Shown here piece by piece: positions 1 through 9,779 of a stretch of 64,000 nucleotides of DNA. Under the pieces are notes generated by a model. That model did no database searches and had not been told where the DNA came from. It saw only the letters and a list, made by a program, of their open reading frames with translations. Each line of letters starts with the position of its first letter. Position 1 is the stretch's first letter. This DNA comes from Citrobacter sp. JGM124 (GTDB lineage: Bacteria; Pseudomonadota; Gammaproteobacteria; Enterobacterales; Enterobacteriaceae): contig NZ_JAERJD010000004.1 in NCBI RefSeq assembly GCF_018257795.1, forward strand, positions 62,001 through 126,000. Reading direction: 5' to 3'. The translations under genes and the position numbers were made by a program.

Positions 1-837
1 ATGTGGCACATTTGGGCTGCACACGACAGTCACATCATCCCCGCGTGAACGCAGTGAATTATAGACAGTTACAGATAAAGGGTTCGCCCCAACAATAATA
101 TAGTGATTCTTTCTGTCCATGTTATAAACCCTGCCTTTAACTATTCGCTTAACATTATTGCTGATCATTGGTCCAGCAATAGAGGAAATGGATGCAGCAA
201 AAACAGTAATACCAGATACGATCACCGTTAATGTGAACATGCGTGCTTCGGTGCTATGTGGAATGATATCGCCAAAACCGACGGTAGACATACAGACAAT
301 AGCAAAGTAAAAAGCAGTTTGTAAATCAGTGACATGTGGCGAGAACTGGTCACCTAAATAGAGGGTGCCCAACATACTATAAACAATGAGCCAGGAGATA
401 CTGATTGTCGCGAAGTAAGTACCGCTGGCAAGGCTATGATAGTAAAACTGACGCCAGTAATAGATCATAGCCAGAAGAACAACCGAGGAATAAGCTATTT
501 TATGGCTATTCTCATGGATGATGACAATATCCAGAATGATAATAGTAAAGAGCAGTATAACAGTGAAAAACCATGCCACTCTGTTCCTGGTTGGCAATAT
601 GATTGCCATAAATATCATAAATAACCCAATGAAAAGATGTGGAATTTCAAAATAGTTAAGGAAGCTTAGGGTATCTTTCCAGGAAGTAAAATCATGCCTT
701 ATACTGGGCAGATGATTGATTATGTTTCTTATAACCGGAACAAGAAAAAAGCTGCCATTGATTGCGACTAAAACAGCCAGAAACAAGGGAATGGTTATCT
801 TTGATCTGATTATTTTTATTGCAGTAGTAGGCGACAT
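1..837 (-). CDS. kch: Kch-type voltage-gated potassium channel, 3' end cut off by window edge
   Basis: Reading leftward from an ATG at 837, the frame stays open for 279 codons to the window edge, so the C-terminal part is missing. Several hydrophobic segments lie in residues 15-220. The pore has the K+ selectivity signature TVGFGD (residues 185-190), with Phe where E. coli Kch has Tyr. From about residue 244 (NHYIIVGANPLS) a Rossmann-like RCK/TrkA-N domain begins. Resemblance to E. coli Kch is clear through the last membrane segments (SGITVFA) and into the RCK domain. An AAGAAGG ribosome site precedes the start by a few bases. E. coli Kch is about 417 residues, so roughly two thirds is visible. 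The role is a K+ channel of the inner membrane, gated through its cytosolic RCK domain. The promoter carries a LexA-like box, described separately. Confidence 0.85.
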   Translation of the reverse strand, partial: MSPTTAIKIIRSKITIPLFLAVLVAINGSFFLVPVIRNIINHLPSIRHDFTSWKDTLSFLNYFEIPHLFIGLFMIFMAIILPTRNRVAWFFTVILLFTIIILDIVIIHENSHKIAYSSVVLLAMIYYWRQFYYHSLASGTYFATISISWLIVYSMLGTLYLGDQFSPHVTDLQTAFYFAIVCMSTVGFGDIIPHSTEARMFTLTVIVSGITVFAASISSIAGPMISNNVKRIVKGRVYNMDRKNHYIIVGANPLSVTVYNSLRSRGDDVTVVCSPNVPH

Positions 838-864
838 GATACCTTCTTTATCAAGATGGTTTAT

Positions 865-902
865 CTGTATAGTAATACAGATAAAAAATAAAAAACATTC
901 AA
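865..902 (-). promoter_or_regulatory. Candidate kch promoter overlapped by a LexA-type (SOS) box
   Basis: The sequence CTGTATAGTAATACAG at 865-880 fits the CTGT-N8-ACAG form of enterobacterial LexA boxes and sits inside a perfect 10-bp inverted repeat (861-870 / 875-884). On the minus strand a TTGAAT (897-902) and a TGTATT (874-879) are 17 bp apart, a plausible -35/-10 pair, and the box covers the -10. The kch ATG is about 28 bp downstream. No other gene start is served by this site. LexA control of kch is inference from motif and position. Confidence 0.5.
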
Positions 903-1085
903 GCCTGTCTTACACATTGTGAATCTGCATCCATTCTGGGATGCCTCCAGGCAACAAACTGATTTGTAGGCATTATTTGTTTTTTTGATGCGTTTGTTGG
1001 AGGAGGTTAATTGGGCCAGGGAGAGCCGTGTAACCACTGGTATTGGTAAGTGGATATAAGACATCATGAGCATTTTCGTTTGTTG

Positions 1086-1111
1086 CCGGAGAGATACTGC
1101 ACCCTCTCCGG
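1086..1111 (-). terminator. Hairpin downstream of amt, possible operon end
   Basis: An 8-bp perfect stem (1086-1093 with 1104-1111, ccggagag/ctctccgg) lies about 25 bases past the amt stop codon. The following sequence on the minus strand has no clear T tract, so it may be a weak or factor-dependent terminator or an mRNA-end stabilising hairpin. Confidence 0.4.
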
Positions 1112-1136
1112 CCCCATACAGTAAGGAAAAAGCTAA

Positions 1137-2390
1137 TTACTTATCTTCACTGTAAGCACGCTCACCAAACATACCTGAATCGAGGTCTTCACCTATTTTA
1201 CTTTGGTCAACTCTGACCGGGGTGAATTTGTTGATTAGCCACAAAATAAGCAGTGTGAATACAAATGACCAGATAGAAGTAAACGCCACGGCGACAATTT
1301 GTTTAAAGATCTGAGTGAACCCACCACCTGACAGTAATCCTTCAGGCCCTGCTGGGTTCCAGATGGTTGAACAGAATATACCGAGGATAATCGAACCGGT
1401 TACCCCTCCGACACCGTGGACACCAAATACGTCCAGTGCGTCATCAAGATGTCTTCTGACGAGAATAACGGCGAAGTAACAAACACAGGCGGCGATAATC
1501 CCGATCAGTGCTGCTGACTGCACCGAAACATAGCCAGAGGCTGGGGTAATAGTGGCTAAACCGGCCACTGAGCCAGTCAGAAAACCGACCAGTTTTGGGC
1601 GACCCGTATGTATTTTCTCAATAATCAACCAGGCAACACCGGCGAATGCGGCAGCTGTATGGGTGGTAACAAAAGCAGACACGGTAACGGTATTTACACG
1701 CAGTTCAGAGCCAGCGTTGAAACCAAACCAGCCGAACCACAACAGGCCAGCACCCAGGGCAATATAAGGGATATTGTGTGTGCCATCCGATTTGATCATA
1801 CGTTTGCCCACATACAATGCGGAAGCTAACGCAGCGAAACCAGCGGTGGCATGGACCACAATCCCTCCGGCAAAGTCAACCACACCCCATTTGTAGAAGA
1901 TACCATCCGGGCTCCAGACCATATGCACAAACGGGCAGTAGACCAGCAGTGTCCATAATGTCAGGAAGATAAGGTAAGCCGAAAAGTTAACGCGGTTGGC
2001 AAATGCGCCCGTAATCAGTGCTGGAGTAATGATGGCAAACATCATTTGATAGATGAAATGAACCAACAGAGGAATACCGCCACTATTACCGGTGTACATG
2101 GTATTTGGGCCGATATTATCCAAAAAGGCATAATAGAACGGGTCACCAACGATACCATTTATTGTCGGGCCAAAGGAGAGTGAGTAGCCAACAGCAAACC
2201 ACAAAATAGCCACCCATCCCATTGAGCAAAAGCTCTGAAACATCATGTTCAGAATGCTTTTACGTGGAACCAGGCCACCATAGAAGAAAGCGAGCCCTGG
2301 CGTCATCAGCATGACAAGACTCGCACAAATCAGCATGAATGCTGTATTTGGTATGTCTAAGCTTTGAAGAAGAAGAAGTTTATTTTCCAT
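1137..2390 (-). CDS. amt: Ammonium transporter (Amt/Mep/Rh family)
   Basis: A 417-residue polytopic membrane protein of the Amt family, which conducts ammonium/ammonia across the inner membrane. The N-terminal FFYGGLVPRKS (residues 36-46) and the pore histidines His180 (in IVVHATAGFAAL) and His325 (in VFGVHGVGG) match the twin-His site of AmtB. It lacks the long cleavable leader of E. coli AmtB. No glnK lies next to it, unlike the usual glnK-amtB pair. Its place directly downstream of the urease genes and the urea channel suggests that it handles the ammonium released by urease; this is inference, and the same arrangement is known in acid-activated urease clusters of related bacteria. A 318-base gap before it may contain a separate promoter. 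Confidence 0.93.
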   Translation of the reverse strand: MENKLLLLQSLDIPNTAFMLICASLVMLMTPGLAFFYGGLVPRKSILNMMFQSFCSMGWVAILWFAVGYSLSFGPTINGIVGDPFYYAFLDNIGPNTMYTGNSGGIPLLVHFIYQMMFAIITPALITGAFANRVNFSAYLIFLTLWTLLVYCPFVHMVWSPDGIFYKWGVVDFAGGIVVHATAGFAALASALYVGKRMIKSDGTHNIPYIALGAGLLWFGWFGFNAGSELRVNTVTVSAFVTTHTAAAFAGVAWLIIEKIHTGRPKLVGFLTGSVAGLATITPASGYVSVQSAALIGIIAACVCYFAVILVRRHLDDALDVFGVHGVGGVTGSIILGIFCSTIWNPAGPEGLLSGGGFTQIFKQIVAVAFTSIWSFVFTLLILWLINKFTPVRVDQSKIGEDLDSGMFGERAYSEDK

Positions 2391-2708
2391 ATGTATTTAA
2401 CCTGGTTATTGCTTGTTATCATTCATTATGAGTAAAAGTTATTGAGAAATAACGATGTAGCTACTCACCCTTTATGAAGCGTACAATTGCAGACGCTGAA
2501 CTATAACAACTTCGGATATTACCATGCTGTTTTCCCCGGGGTTACCGAATCACTCTCCGGGATTCCTCGTTGTACTTTTTCGTTTACTCACTGATGAAAT
2601 AATGAAAATTATTCACTTTATGCAATGGCGATAGTGATTTTCATTTAAATATAAGTTACTCACCGGAGGATTATGGGAACAACTTATAAACCTCCGGTTT
2701 TTACATTT
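2391..2708. other. Intergenic region between yut and amt
   Basis: 318 bases without a gene. It contains a hairpin close to the yut stop and probably the amt promoter. I saw no sigma-54 type TGGCAC-N5-TTGC element, so there is no sequence sign of classical nitrogen control. Confidence 0.5.
2662..2698 (-). terminator. Hairpin between yut and amt
   Basis: A perfect 8-bp inverted repeat (accggagg at 2662-2669, cctccggt at 2691-2698) with a 21-base loop lies just past the yut stop. T-rich sequence follows on the plus side and A-rich precedes on the minus side, so it could work in either direction or only reduce read-through into amt. Confidence 0.4.
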
Positions 2709-3692
2709 TTATTGCCTGTGCTCTGGCATCACATCTTTATTCGGTACCAGGAACAGCCATGATGCAATAACAAACGGCATGGTCAGTGTTGGAATACCGA
2801 CAGGCGACAGGAGTATACCGAGGGCGGACTGAACAATAACCGTAAAAATAACGCCCACAATGGTATACAGAACCACGCGGCTGCTAGGTTTATTAAAGGT
2901 TGAACCTAAAGCGATGGCAGTTAATACGGCACTGAACGAATAAAGCCCGGCATCGATATTTGATGGGTTTGCTCCCAACGCCATCGCGGTCAGAAGTGCC
3001 AGAATAGCGCCGCCGACCGCAAAGGCGGCCGCCCAGACGGACTCAATAGCAAGCCCGATAACAAACAAAATACCGGCAATGAGGCTACTGAATAAAAACA
3101 CTTCAGAGATGCCATTGAATGTCCTGACCACGAAGTCATTACCGGCTATTTCATGCACCACAATCGGCTGGGGAAGTGCTGGTGCAGGTAACCCTATATT
3201 ATGTAATGCACTGAAATCATAACTGGCCAGGAAGATAATCCAGGAAACCAGAACGAAAGGGGCTGTCAGCGCGGCGACTTTCCAGACTTTAAGGATATCG
3301 GCAATACAGATAAGAACGATGACCGAAACGATGCTGCCCAGTACGATACAACCCCAGAGTGCGGCATTGGGCTCAAGGAAGGTCGGTAGTGCAACACCTA
3401 CCAGACAACCATTATATCCAAACAGTCCAACTTTCCAGGATTCTTTATCTGGCATTAAAGCACCAGTCAGCGTGGCTACTACTGTTCCCAGTACACAACC
3501 CCAGGCAGCTGCGGGGTTACCTTCCCCGTAGGCACCAACAAATACTGCAGCGAAGAAGAATAGCCCGGTTAATGGGTTGTTCTGAAACATAACTTGCGCG
3601 CAGCCACGAAGTGTTACATCAATATATTCAATGAAGATATTGGATGCACAACGTTGTGACCATGCAGATTGTTTGCTTGTTTTCGCAGTCAT
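2709..3692 (-). CDS. yut: Urea channel (UT/Yut family)
   Basis: A 327-residue hydrophobic protein of the urea transporter family found in Yersinia (Yut) and related to animal SLC14 channels. The internal duplication is visible: the signature LxxPF-type stretch occurs as ALTAPFVLVSW (about residues 140-150) and again as TLTMPFVIASW (about 302-313). Such proteins let urea enter the cytoplasm down its gradient so that urease can act, which matters under acid. It follows ureD by about 106 bases in the same direction and probably shares the urease transcript. The first 30 residues are polar and cytoplasmic in appearance. Confidence 0.93.
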   Translation of the reverse strand: MTAKTSKQSAWSQRCASNIFIEYIDVTLRGCAQVMFQNNPLTGLFFFAAVFVGAYGEGNPAAAWGCVLGTVVATLTGALMPDKESWKVGLFGYNGCLVGVALPTFLEPNAALWGCIVLGSIVSVIVLICIADILKVWKVAALTAPFVLVSWIIFLASYDFSALHNIGLPAPALPQPIVVHEIAGNDFVVRTFNGISEVFLFSSLIAGILFVIGLAIESVWAAAFAVGGAILALLTAMALGANPSNIDAGLYSFSAVLTAIALGSTFNKPSSRVVLYTIVGVIFTVIVQSALGILLSPVGIPTLTMPFVIASWLFLVPNKDVMPEHRQ

Positions 3693-3798
3693 TATTTTGC
3701 CCTTAAAACATAGAACATCCGTGTCAGCGTTACGGATTGGCCATTACTGCAATATGTTGCAGCGGTATTCTGCTGCAACGACGATAAATGCACGTTTT

Positions 3799-4767
3799 CT
3801 AGTACTGCCACAAGAATTTTTCTGGCAGGGTGACACCGAGGATTTCTTCGCGTGCTACCTTCCAGAAGTGCCGGATTTCATCTCTGACACCACCGCTATC
3901 GACACCTAATGCTTTAAAAATCAGGCCACAATCGTTTGGTAACTTGGTGACGCCACTGGCAATGTGGTTTTCCATATCAAACTTGGCCGGAACGCGGGTG
4001 ACAATTCGTTCGTGGTGCTCCTTTGGCGTCAGTAAGATAACGTTGCCGAAAGTATCAAAGGTCTGCATGACCCCGACGGCATCAAGGCTTTCTACTTTGG
4101 GTTCAAGAATATACTTTTCGACAAATAACTCTTTGCCTTGTGGGGTTTGAGCCACAATACGTGAGGAATAAATGTCAAAACCAAAGCGTTCATCTTGATG
4201 GTGGTACTTCCTTCCGGACATCAAAATCTCTGAGTACAGCGCCGTTGCACTGGGGTGAATATCGATAAGTGTGTCAGTGATAAAACGCGAGTCACGATGT
4301 GGAATTAGTGGGTCTGGCATGAATTCCAGGTAACCCCCTTCCTCCACAATAAAATGCTGTATCTGAGTGGCATAATTCGCGTTCATCATATGAACTTTGG
4401 TGGCGGATTGTGTTGTGACATGGGCGCAAGCCCCTGCTTCCACAATCACGTCTGTTGCCAGACGGTCACCTTGTAATATGCACCCTGAGGTCGAAATCAT
4501 TGTCACACAGGGTAACTCAGGCATTTCTTCGTCCCAGTACAGTGCTTTTTGCACCATAGAAGGTACTCGCCGTTCCATTTCGGCCAAAATACTACGACGT
4601 TCACGCTTGGCAAACCTGAGCTTCAGGTAGCCACTTTTCCCAATGCTGCCACTGGGCATTTGTGCTGGTTCATCCTGATAACTTGCGAGTTCTGGTGCGT
4701 CAACCCCCAACGCATGAGCACGAACTCGGGAAGGTGTTTCCGCGATGTTCTGGCTCTGTCGTATCAT
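3799..4767 (-). CDS. ureD: Urease accessory protein UreD
   Basis: A 322-residue UreD (UreH) family protein, a scaffold in the UreD-UreF-UreG complex that delivers nickel to apo-urease. The stretch containing [19 protein letters not shown] and the following [12 protein letters not shown]-type segment are typical of the family. Its start codon overlaps the ureG stop by four bases (ATGA), which signals translational coupling. It is the last of the canonical accessory genes in the order E-F-G-D. No truncation is visible. Confidence 0.93.
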   Translation of the reverse strand: MIRQSQNIAETPSRVRAHALGVDAPELASYQDEPAQMPSGSIGKSGYLKLRFAKRERRSILAEMERRVPSMVQKALYWDEEMPELPCVTMISTSGCILQGDRLATDVIVEAGACAHVTTQSATKVHMMNANYATQIQHFIVEEGGYLEFMPDPLIPHRDSRFITDTLIDIHPSATALYSEILMSGRKYHHQDERFGFDIYSSRIVAQTPQGKELFVEKYILEPKVESLDAVGVMQTFDTFGNVILLTPKEHHERIVTRVPAKFDMENHIASGVTKLPNDCGLIFKALGVDSGGVRDEIRHFWKVAREEILGVTLPEKFLWQY

Positions 4768-5429
4768 GCAGGCTCTCCTTGTGTCTCAACATGAGTAAAT
4801 AAGAAGTCGCGCATGATCATATCTACCAGTTCTTCAACACCCTGTCCGGTTTTACAGTTAGTCAGGATGTATGGACGGTTCCCACGCACGACTTTGGTAT
4901 CACTTTCCATCACATCAAGACTGGCACCAACATAAGGAGCGAGGTCAATCTTATTGATGATTAGAATATCGGCTTGAACCAGTCCCGGACCGTTCTTCCG
5001 CGGGATTTTTTCCCCTTCGGCCACATCAATAACATAGATATAGAAATCAGCCAGGGCCGGGCTGAATGTCAGAGTCAGGTTATCGCCACCGCTTTCAATC
5101 ATAATCAAATCACTATCCGGGTAGAGTTCTTCCATCTCTTCCACTGCAGCAATATTCATGCTGGGATCTTCACGTACCGCAGTGTGTGGGCAGGCCCCCG
5201 TTTCTACACCACGGATTTTATCCTCATCGAGAATGCCCTTCAGTGTACGTTTGACCTGCTTGGCATCTTCGGTAGTCACAATATCATTGGTAATGATCAG
5301 GGGCTTTAGCCCACGGCGAATAAGAATCGGAGTAATTACTTCGATGATGGCGGTTTTACCTGAACCTACCGGGCCACCAATACCAATGCGGGTAATTTTT
5401 TTGCGTTTATCGGTTGCATGGCTATTCAC
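4764..5429 (-). CDS. ureG: Urease accessory GTPase UreG
   Basis: A 221-residue SIMIBI-class GTPase that powers nickel insertion into urease. The P-loop GPVGSGKT is at residues 19-26, the invariant nickel-binding Cys-Pro-His motif at residues 80-82 ([12 protein letters not shown]), followed by ESGGDNL and the guanine-recognition NKIDL. The N-terminal residues are short and lack the His-rich extension seen in some UreG proteins; metal storage is instead in UreE here. It lies about 100 bases after ureF and overlaps ureD. Confidence 0.96.
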   Translation of the reverse strand: MNSHATDKRKKITRIGIGGPVGSGKTAIIEVITPILIRRGLKPLIITNDIVTTEDAKQVKRTLKGILDEDKIRGVETGACPHTAVREDPSMNIAAVEEMEELYPDSDLIMIESGGDNLTLTFSPALADFYIYVIDVAEGEKIPRKNGPGLVQADILIINKIDLAPYVGASLDVMESDTKVVRGNRPYILTNCKTGQGVEELVDMIMRDFLFTHVETQGEPA

Positions 5430-5530
5430 GGTCTGTACCTCTTCATTTTTATTTAATTTTAGATGGTACCGGGCTCATGGGCTCCGGTACGCAAATCAAT
5501 TGTTCAAGAGCGAATTACGTTATGGCTAAG

Positions 5531-6217
5531 TCAGTTACTAAAGAGACGAACATGTGCCTGTACATGCATTGCGGCTAAAATATCCACAATTGGCACATAA
5601 GAGGACATCTGGTTGATATCGGCTGTTTCGGCAATATCACAGAAGGTCTCAATGTCTTTGCTCAGTTCGAACATAATATGCTGGGTCTCGAAGTGGGTTA
5701 CCCGCATCAGGCGCATTGCTGCACTGAGCATGGTCATGGCCACCCCGTACTGATGCATGACCACCACTTCACGTTCTGGAATACCTTGTACCGCCATGAC
5801 CAGTGCTTGGGTTACTGGATAGGTTCCGGCAGCATTACCTGCTTTTATCTCCTGTAACCACCACTCAATCAAGGGATGCTCCACAACACGTATGGACATC
5901 TCAGCCAGTTTCTTACCCATACGGGTCGCCATCAGGCGGCTCTCTTCGTTTAGTTTGCGATTATTGACCGCCCAGTCAGCCCGGAAGAGGGTCTCTTTGT
6001 CATCGGCCATCACTGCCCGGTGAGCCACCACAACGCCCATACCATCACAGCTGGCTGCTTGTTTCAGCGCAGTCAGAACGAAGCCTTTTAGTGTCGGAAC
6101 ATCATGAATGATGCCGGCCTGAATGGCTGATTCCACACCATTTGAGAAGGTAAAAGCACCGACTGGCAGAACAGAATCACCAAATTGCATGATACGAATG
6201 AGATCTGATGCATTCAT
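5531..6217 (-). CDS. ureF: Urease accessory protein UreF
   Basis: UreF acts with UreD and UreG in urease activation, gating GTP hydrolysis. I take the start at the ATG encoding [10 protein letters not shown] because an AGGAGG lies seven bases upstream; an in-frame ATG seven codons earlier (6238) has no such site. The protein is 228 residues, helical, with the family features [17 protein letters not shown] near the N-terminus. The ureE stop is about 20 bases upstream. Confidence 0.92.
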   Translation of the reverse strand: MNASDLIRIMQFGDSVLPVGAFTFSNGVESAIQAGIIHDVPTLKGFVLTALKQAASCDGMGVVVAHRAVMADDKETLFRADWAVNNRKLNEESRLMATRMGKKLAEMSIRVVEHPLIEWWLQEIKAGNAAGTYPVTQALVMAVQGIPEREVVVMHQYGVAMTMLSAAMRLMRVTHFETQHIMFELSKDIETFCDIAETADINQMSSYVPIVDILAAMHVQAHVRLFSN

Positions 6218-6238
6218 AGTCGTGCCTCCTGAAAGCAA

Positions 6239-6934
6239 TCAGTGTTTATGATCGTCGTGGTCATGGCTGTGATTATGATCGTGGCTATGGCTATGGCTAT
6301 GGCTATGGCCATGACTGTGATGATGATGGCCATGGGAATGTATTGCACTACCCGCATGAGGTGCATCCAGGGGGCTGGCCACGTGAACATGTGTGTCAGT
6401 ATCTTCAGCACCGCCAAACAGCAAACGCGCTTCTGAATTACTCAATAGGGGCAGAATCTCCTGACCTTTAACAAAATGGAAAGGGAGATGCTGGAAACCA
6501 TGAGTTCTCATGACGGATTCCATCATGGTGGTCGCGACGGTCAGCGGGACATAAACATTGTTATTTTTGGTGACAGCTTTCCAGTGTTGATTACCCAGTG
6601 CATGGCCCAGCTCAAAAGCGGTTTTAATCAATTCATCCTGGGAACGATTCTTGAGCTCACTGAGGTCAATGACCATCACATCACGCAGGTTAATTTGCAC
6701 AACGATAGCGGTATTATTTTGCTCATCCCATGTCAGTACATCGCCATCTGCCAGTATGACGTGTCTGTCGAGGGAAATGCCTAAATCAACACCTTGGGTA
6801 CTCAGTTTACGGCAGCGACTTTTTTGTGCCTCCCGTTGATCAAGCACTAACAAATCAAGTGTGGCATCTTTAAGTTTATCCTGCCAGGCGGGATCTTTTT
6901 TGAAGTTTCCCAGAATATCTTCGATCAAAATCAT
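6239..6934 (-). CDS. ureE: Urease nickel metallochaperone UreE with extended His-rich tail
   Basis: A 231-residue UreE. The N-terminal substrate-like domain and central metal-binding domain end near residue 190 ([14 protein letters not shown]), and the last 35 or so residues are dominated by His alternating with Ser, Gly and Asp. That tail is a nickel-storage module like that of Klebsiella UreE but in a Yersinia-type sequence. An AAGGA precedes the ATG at 6934. The tail is encoded by a hexanucleotide tandem repeat, so its length could vary between strains. The gene lies 160 bases after ureC. Confidence 0.95.
   Translation of the reverse strand: MILIEDILGNFKKDPAWQDKLKDATLDLLVLDQREAQKSRCRKLSTQGVDLGISLDRHVILADGDVLTWDEQNNTAIVVQINLRDVMVIDLSELKNRSQDELIKTAFELGHALGNQHWKAVTKNNNVYVPLTVATTMMESVMRTHGFQHLPFHFVKGQEILPLLSNSEARLLFGGAEDTDTHVHVASPLDAPHAGSAIHSHGHHHHSHGHSHSHSHSHDHNHSHDHDDHKH
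6282..6311. repeat. Hexanucleotide tandem repeat in the ureE His-rich tail
   Basis: Four perfect copies of TGGCTA plus one TGGCCA follow one another here. On the coding (minus) strand they give alternating Ser-His. Six-base units keep the frame, so slippage would lengthen or shorten the nickel-binding tail without disrupting the gene. Confidence 0.85.
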
Positions 6935-7094
6935 GTCGTGATTCCTTAGCTGTATTTTTCAGCCAGTCAGTTGCCCCGGCTGTAAAAATCCATATTGCTT
7001 GACGTTTGGTGCATTCCTTTGCAGCAACTTTCCCTGAGTGATAACCCTTGCGACTACGGGCAAACTGAACGTTTTTTACATCCAGATTGGCCTG

Positions 7095-8813
7095 TTAACC
7101 AAAGAAGTAGCGCTGGTTCATTGAGGCGGTATCAATAGGATCGCATGTGGCATGGACACCATCGACTTTCACCGCAAAGGTTTCTGGATCGACTTCAATG
7201 TGCGGTGTTTTGTCATTGCGGACCAGATCCTGTTTAGAAATGGTACGGCAGTTTTTGACTGCAACTACTTGACGATCAAGGCCAGATTTCTCTTTCACGT
7301 CATCATCGAATGCAGCCTGAGAGACGAAAGTGACGCAGGTGTCTTGCAGCGTCTTACCCATTGCCCCAAACATTGGGCGATAGAAAACAGGCTGTGGCGT
7401 TGGCAGGGATGCGTTAGGATCCCCCATGGCAGCCCAGTTAATCATGCCGCCTTTAATCACCATTTTAGGTTTCGCACCGAAGAAGCGTGGATCCCACAGT
7501 ACCAAGTCCGCCATTTTACCGACTTCAACCGAACCGATAACATGGCTAACGCCTTGTGCAATCGCTGGGTTAATCGTAATTTTGGCGACATAACGCAGCA
7601 CGCGGAAGTTATCGTTGCCTGGCGCATCTTCGGGCAATTTACCCCGAGCAGCCTTCATGGCATTGGCTGTCTGCATCACACGTAACCAGTTTTCCCCTAC
7701 ACGGCCCATGGCTTGAGAGTCGCTGGAGAACATGGAGATAACGCCCATATCGTGCAGTACGTTTTCTGCTGCGATAGTTTCGGGACGAACCCGGCTTTCC
7801 GCGAAGGAAACGTCAGCAGGAACATTCGGGTTCAGGTTGTGACACACCATGATCATGTCGAACAGTTCCGCCTGGCTGTTAATGCCGTACGGTAGCGTTG
7901 GGTTGGTTGAGCTTGGCAGAACGTTAGACTGACCAGCAACACGAATAATATCAGGGGCGTGACCACCACCAGCACCTTCGGTGTGGAAGGTATGGATAGT
8001 ACGACCCTCGAAGGCGTCAATGGTATCTTCAACATAGCCACACTCGTTCAGACTATCGGTATGAACCGAAACCTGAATATCCATTTCGTCAGCCATGCGC
8101 AGGGAGTGACGCAGGGCATTTGCTGTTGCGCCCCAGTCTTCGTGTACTTTATAACCGACAACCCCGGCAATAGCTTGTTCAAGCAAAGGCTGACGACCGA
8201 ATGAGTTACCTTTACCGAGCAGGCCAATATTAACTGGCAGGCCTTCAGCCGAGCGTAACATCTGACGGATATTCCACGGCCCGGGGGTTACGGTGGTCCC
8301 ATTGGTACCATCTGTTGGTCCAATCCCGCCGCCAAAGAAGGTGGCTACCCCGTTGGAAAGAGCATGATAGGCTTGTTGTGGAGAAATCAGGTGAATGTGG
8401 CTATCAATACCGGCAGCCGTCAGAATGAGGTGTTCCCCAGAAATAGCATCCGTACTGACACCGACCACTAATCCAGGGGTGACGCCATCCATCACATCCG
8501 GGTTACCACTTTTACCGATACCGACAATATTGCCACCACGGATACCGACGTCAGCTTTAATCACTCCCAGGCGTGCATCAAGGATGGTCACGTTGGTGAT
8601 AACCAAGTCCAGAACACCATTATCCCGGGTCAGATTGTTGTTGGCACCCATACCGTCGCGCAGTGATTTACCGCCACCATAGACAGATTCTTCACCATAA
8701 ACACGTAAATCTTTTTCAATTTCAATAAACAGGTTGGTATCACCAAGGCGAATTTTGTCACCTGTTGTTGGGCCAAACAGACCCGCATATTCTTGCCGAG
8801 AAATTTGAGGCAT
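7095..8813 (-). CDS. ureC: Urease alpha subunit (catalytic)
   Basis: A 572-residue urease catalytic subunit, hydrolysing urea to ammonia and carbamate at a dinuclear nickel centre. All active-site residues are visible, each five positions later than in the Klebsiella enzyme: His139 and His141 (SHIHL), carbamylated Lys222 (GYKVHED), His224, His251 (SVHTD), His277 (FHTEG), flap Cys324-His325 (MVCHNL) and Asp365 (FSSDSQ). The CHNLN flap, rather than CHHLD, and the overall sequence are of the Yersinia/Morganella type, several members of which are maximally active at acid pH. It lies 81 bases after ureB. Intact. Confidence 0.98.
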   Translation of the reverse strand: MPQISRQEYAGLFGPTTGDKIRLGDTNLFIEIEKDLRVYGEESVYGGGKSLRDGMGANNNLTRDNGVLDLVITNVTILDARLGVIKADVGIRGGNIVGIGKSGNPDVMDGVTPGLVVGVSTDAISGEHLILTAAGIDSHIHLISPQQAYHALSNGVATFFGGGIGPTDGTNGTTVTPGPWNIRQMLRSAEGLPVNIGLLGKGNSFGRQPLLEQAIAGVVGYKVHEDWGATANALRHSLRMADEMDIQVSVHTDSLNECGYVEDTIDAFEGRTIHTFHTEGAGGGHAPDIIRVAGQSNVLPSSTNPTLPYGINSQAELFDMIMVCHNLNPNVPADVSFAESRVRPETIAAENVLHDMGVISMFSSDSQAMGRVGENWLRVMQTANAMKAARGKLPEDAPGNDNFRVLRYVAKITINPAIAQGVSHVIGSVEVGKMADLVLWDPRFFGAKPKMVIKGGMINWAAMGDPNASLPTPQPVFYRPMFGAMGKTLQDTCVTFVSQAAFDDDVKEKSGLDRQVVAVKNCRTISKQDLVRNDKTPHIEVDPETFAVKVDGVHATCDPIDTASMNQRYFFG

Positions 8814-8894
8814 CTTTCATTCCTTCCTTTTTCCGGTACGCGTAACGTTAAATGGGCTACACGTCATTGAATGTCGATAGTAATAACTGCAGCA

Positions 8895-9326
8895 TTACTT
8901 CTTGGGCGATTTAAAACCACGTGCTTCGGCGAGGCGAATAGCCTGCAGTTTATCCGGACGCTGATTTCCAGGAACAATGCCGTCACCCGCCCAGCCATCG
9001 ACCAGATTGTTGAAACCATAGAGTGTTTGCTTGCCACCGAAAGGAATCAGTGAAACTTCAGTTTCATCACCTGGCTCAAAACGAATCGCTGTGGTCGATG
9101 AAATATTAAGGCGTTTGCCATAAGCGGCTGCACGGTCAAATTCCAGTGCGCGGTTAGCTTCAAAGAAATGGAAATGAGAGCCGACCTGAATAGGGCGATC
9201 GCCTGTGTTACGGACTTTCACTTTAATGGAAGGTCTGGTCTCATTAAACGTAATGGGGGTGTCGGCTAAAATTAAGCCACCGATTGGGGTATTTTCTTCG
9301 GTATTAATGTTTTTCTTCGCGCTCAT
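8895..9326 (-). CDS. ureB: Urease beta subunit
   Basis: A 143-residue beta subunit. The core [20 protein letters not shown] motif is characteristic. The N-terminus is longer than in Klebsiella UreB (about 106 residues), beginning [12 protein letters not shown], as in Yersinia urease. It forms part of the (UreABC)3 trimer. It follows ureA by about 50 bases and precedes ureC. Confidence 0.97.
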   Translation of the reverse strand: MSAKKNINTEENTPIGGLILADTPITFNETRPSIKVKVRNTGDRPIQVGSHFHFFEANRALEFDRAAAYGKRLNISSTTAIRFEPGDETEVSLIPFGGKQTLYGFNNLVDGWAGDGIVPGNQRPDKLQAIRLAEARGFKSPKK

Positions 9327-9379
9327 GCTTTAATCCTCTGTAATATTCAGTTTAGGTTATGCTCGCACGCAACTTACCG

Positions 9380-9682
9380 TTACTTGATAGGGTCGTGTAC
9401 TGTGACCAGACGGCTACCATCGGTAAAAATCGCTTCTACCTGAACATTAGGAATAAGGTCAGCAACGCCTTCCATAACATCGTCCTTGGTCAGAACTTTA
9501 CTGGCTTCCTTCATTACATCTTCTACCGTTTTACCATCACGAGCACCTTCCATTGCTGTCACAGTAATGATTGAAACAGCTTCCGGATAATTGAGCTTCA
9601 GGCCACGCGCTTTACGTTTGAATGCCACGTCAGACAGCGTGTAAATCATGAGTTTTTCAACTTCTCTAGGGGTGAGCTGCAT
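9380..9682 (-). CDS. ureA: Urease gamma subunit
   Basis: A 100-residue gamma subunit beginning [20 protein letters not shown], the first gene of the urease operon. AGGAGGGCTC precedes the ATG, an excellent ribosome site. The 97 bases upstream include the terminator of the nickel transporter operon, so the urease promoter must lie in a short AT-rich stretch (9683-9750). One weak candidate there is TTGTGA-N17-TTTATT on the minus strand, which I do not call as a separate feature. Confidence 0.97.
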   Translation of the reverse strand: MQLTPREVEKLMIYTLSDVAFKRKARGLKLNYPEAVSIITVTAMEGARDGKTVEDVMKEASKVLTKDDVMEGVADLIPNVQVEAIFTDGSRLVTVHDPIK

Positions 9683-9750
9683 GAGCCCTCCTGTATTGTG
9701 TTAATAAAGTGAAAAATAACGACAATCACAATAGTGAATCATCACCTTAT

Positions 9751-9772
9751 AAAAACCCCGGTAATACCGGGT
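9751..9772 (-). terminator. Rho-independent terminator of the nickel transporter operon
   Basis: On the minus strand a 6-bp GC stem (CCCGGT/ACCGGG, 9757-9762 with 9766-9771) with a three-base loop is followed by GTTTTTAT. It lies just past the last transporter gene and before ureA, so the transporter and urease genes are separate transcription units. Confidence 0.8.
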
Positions 9773-9779
9773 CTACCCG

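Larger units (their letters stand above)
838..1136. other. Intergenic region between kch and amt 3' end
   Basis: About 300 bases without a convincing gene. It holds the kch promoter with its LexA-like box and, at the far end, a hairpin following amt. A 70-codon minus-strand frame here (861-1073) runs across the promoter and has no recognisable features. Confidence 0.6.

Noticed and set aside
861-1073. 70-codon minus-strand frame upstream of kch
   Set aside because: It lies across the kch promoter and LexA-like box, has no ribosome site and no family-like features.
6214-6417. Met/Ile/Ala-repeat frame inside ureE
   Set aside because: It is the low-complexity alternate frame of the His-rich ureE tail repeat.
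7152-7685. 177-codon plus-strand frame opposite ureC
   Set aside because: Antisense shadow of ureC, which has every active-site residue.
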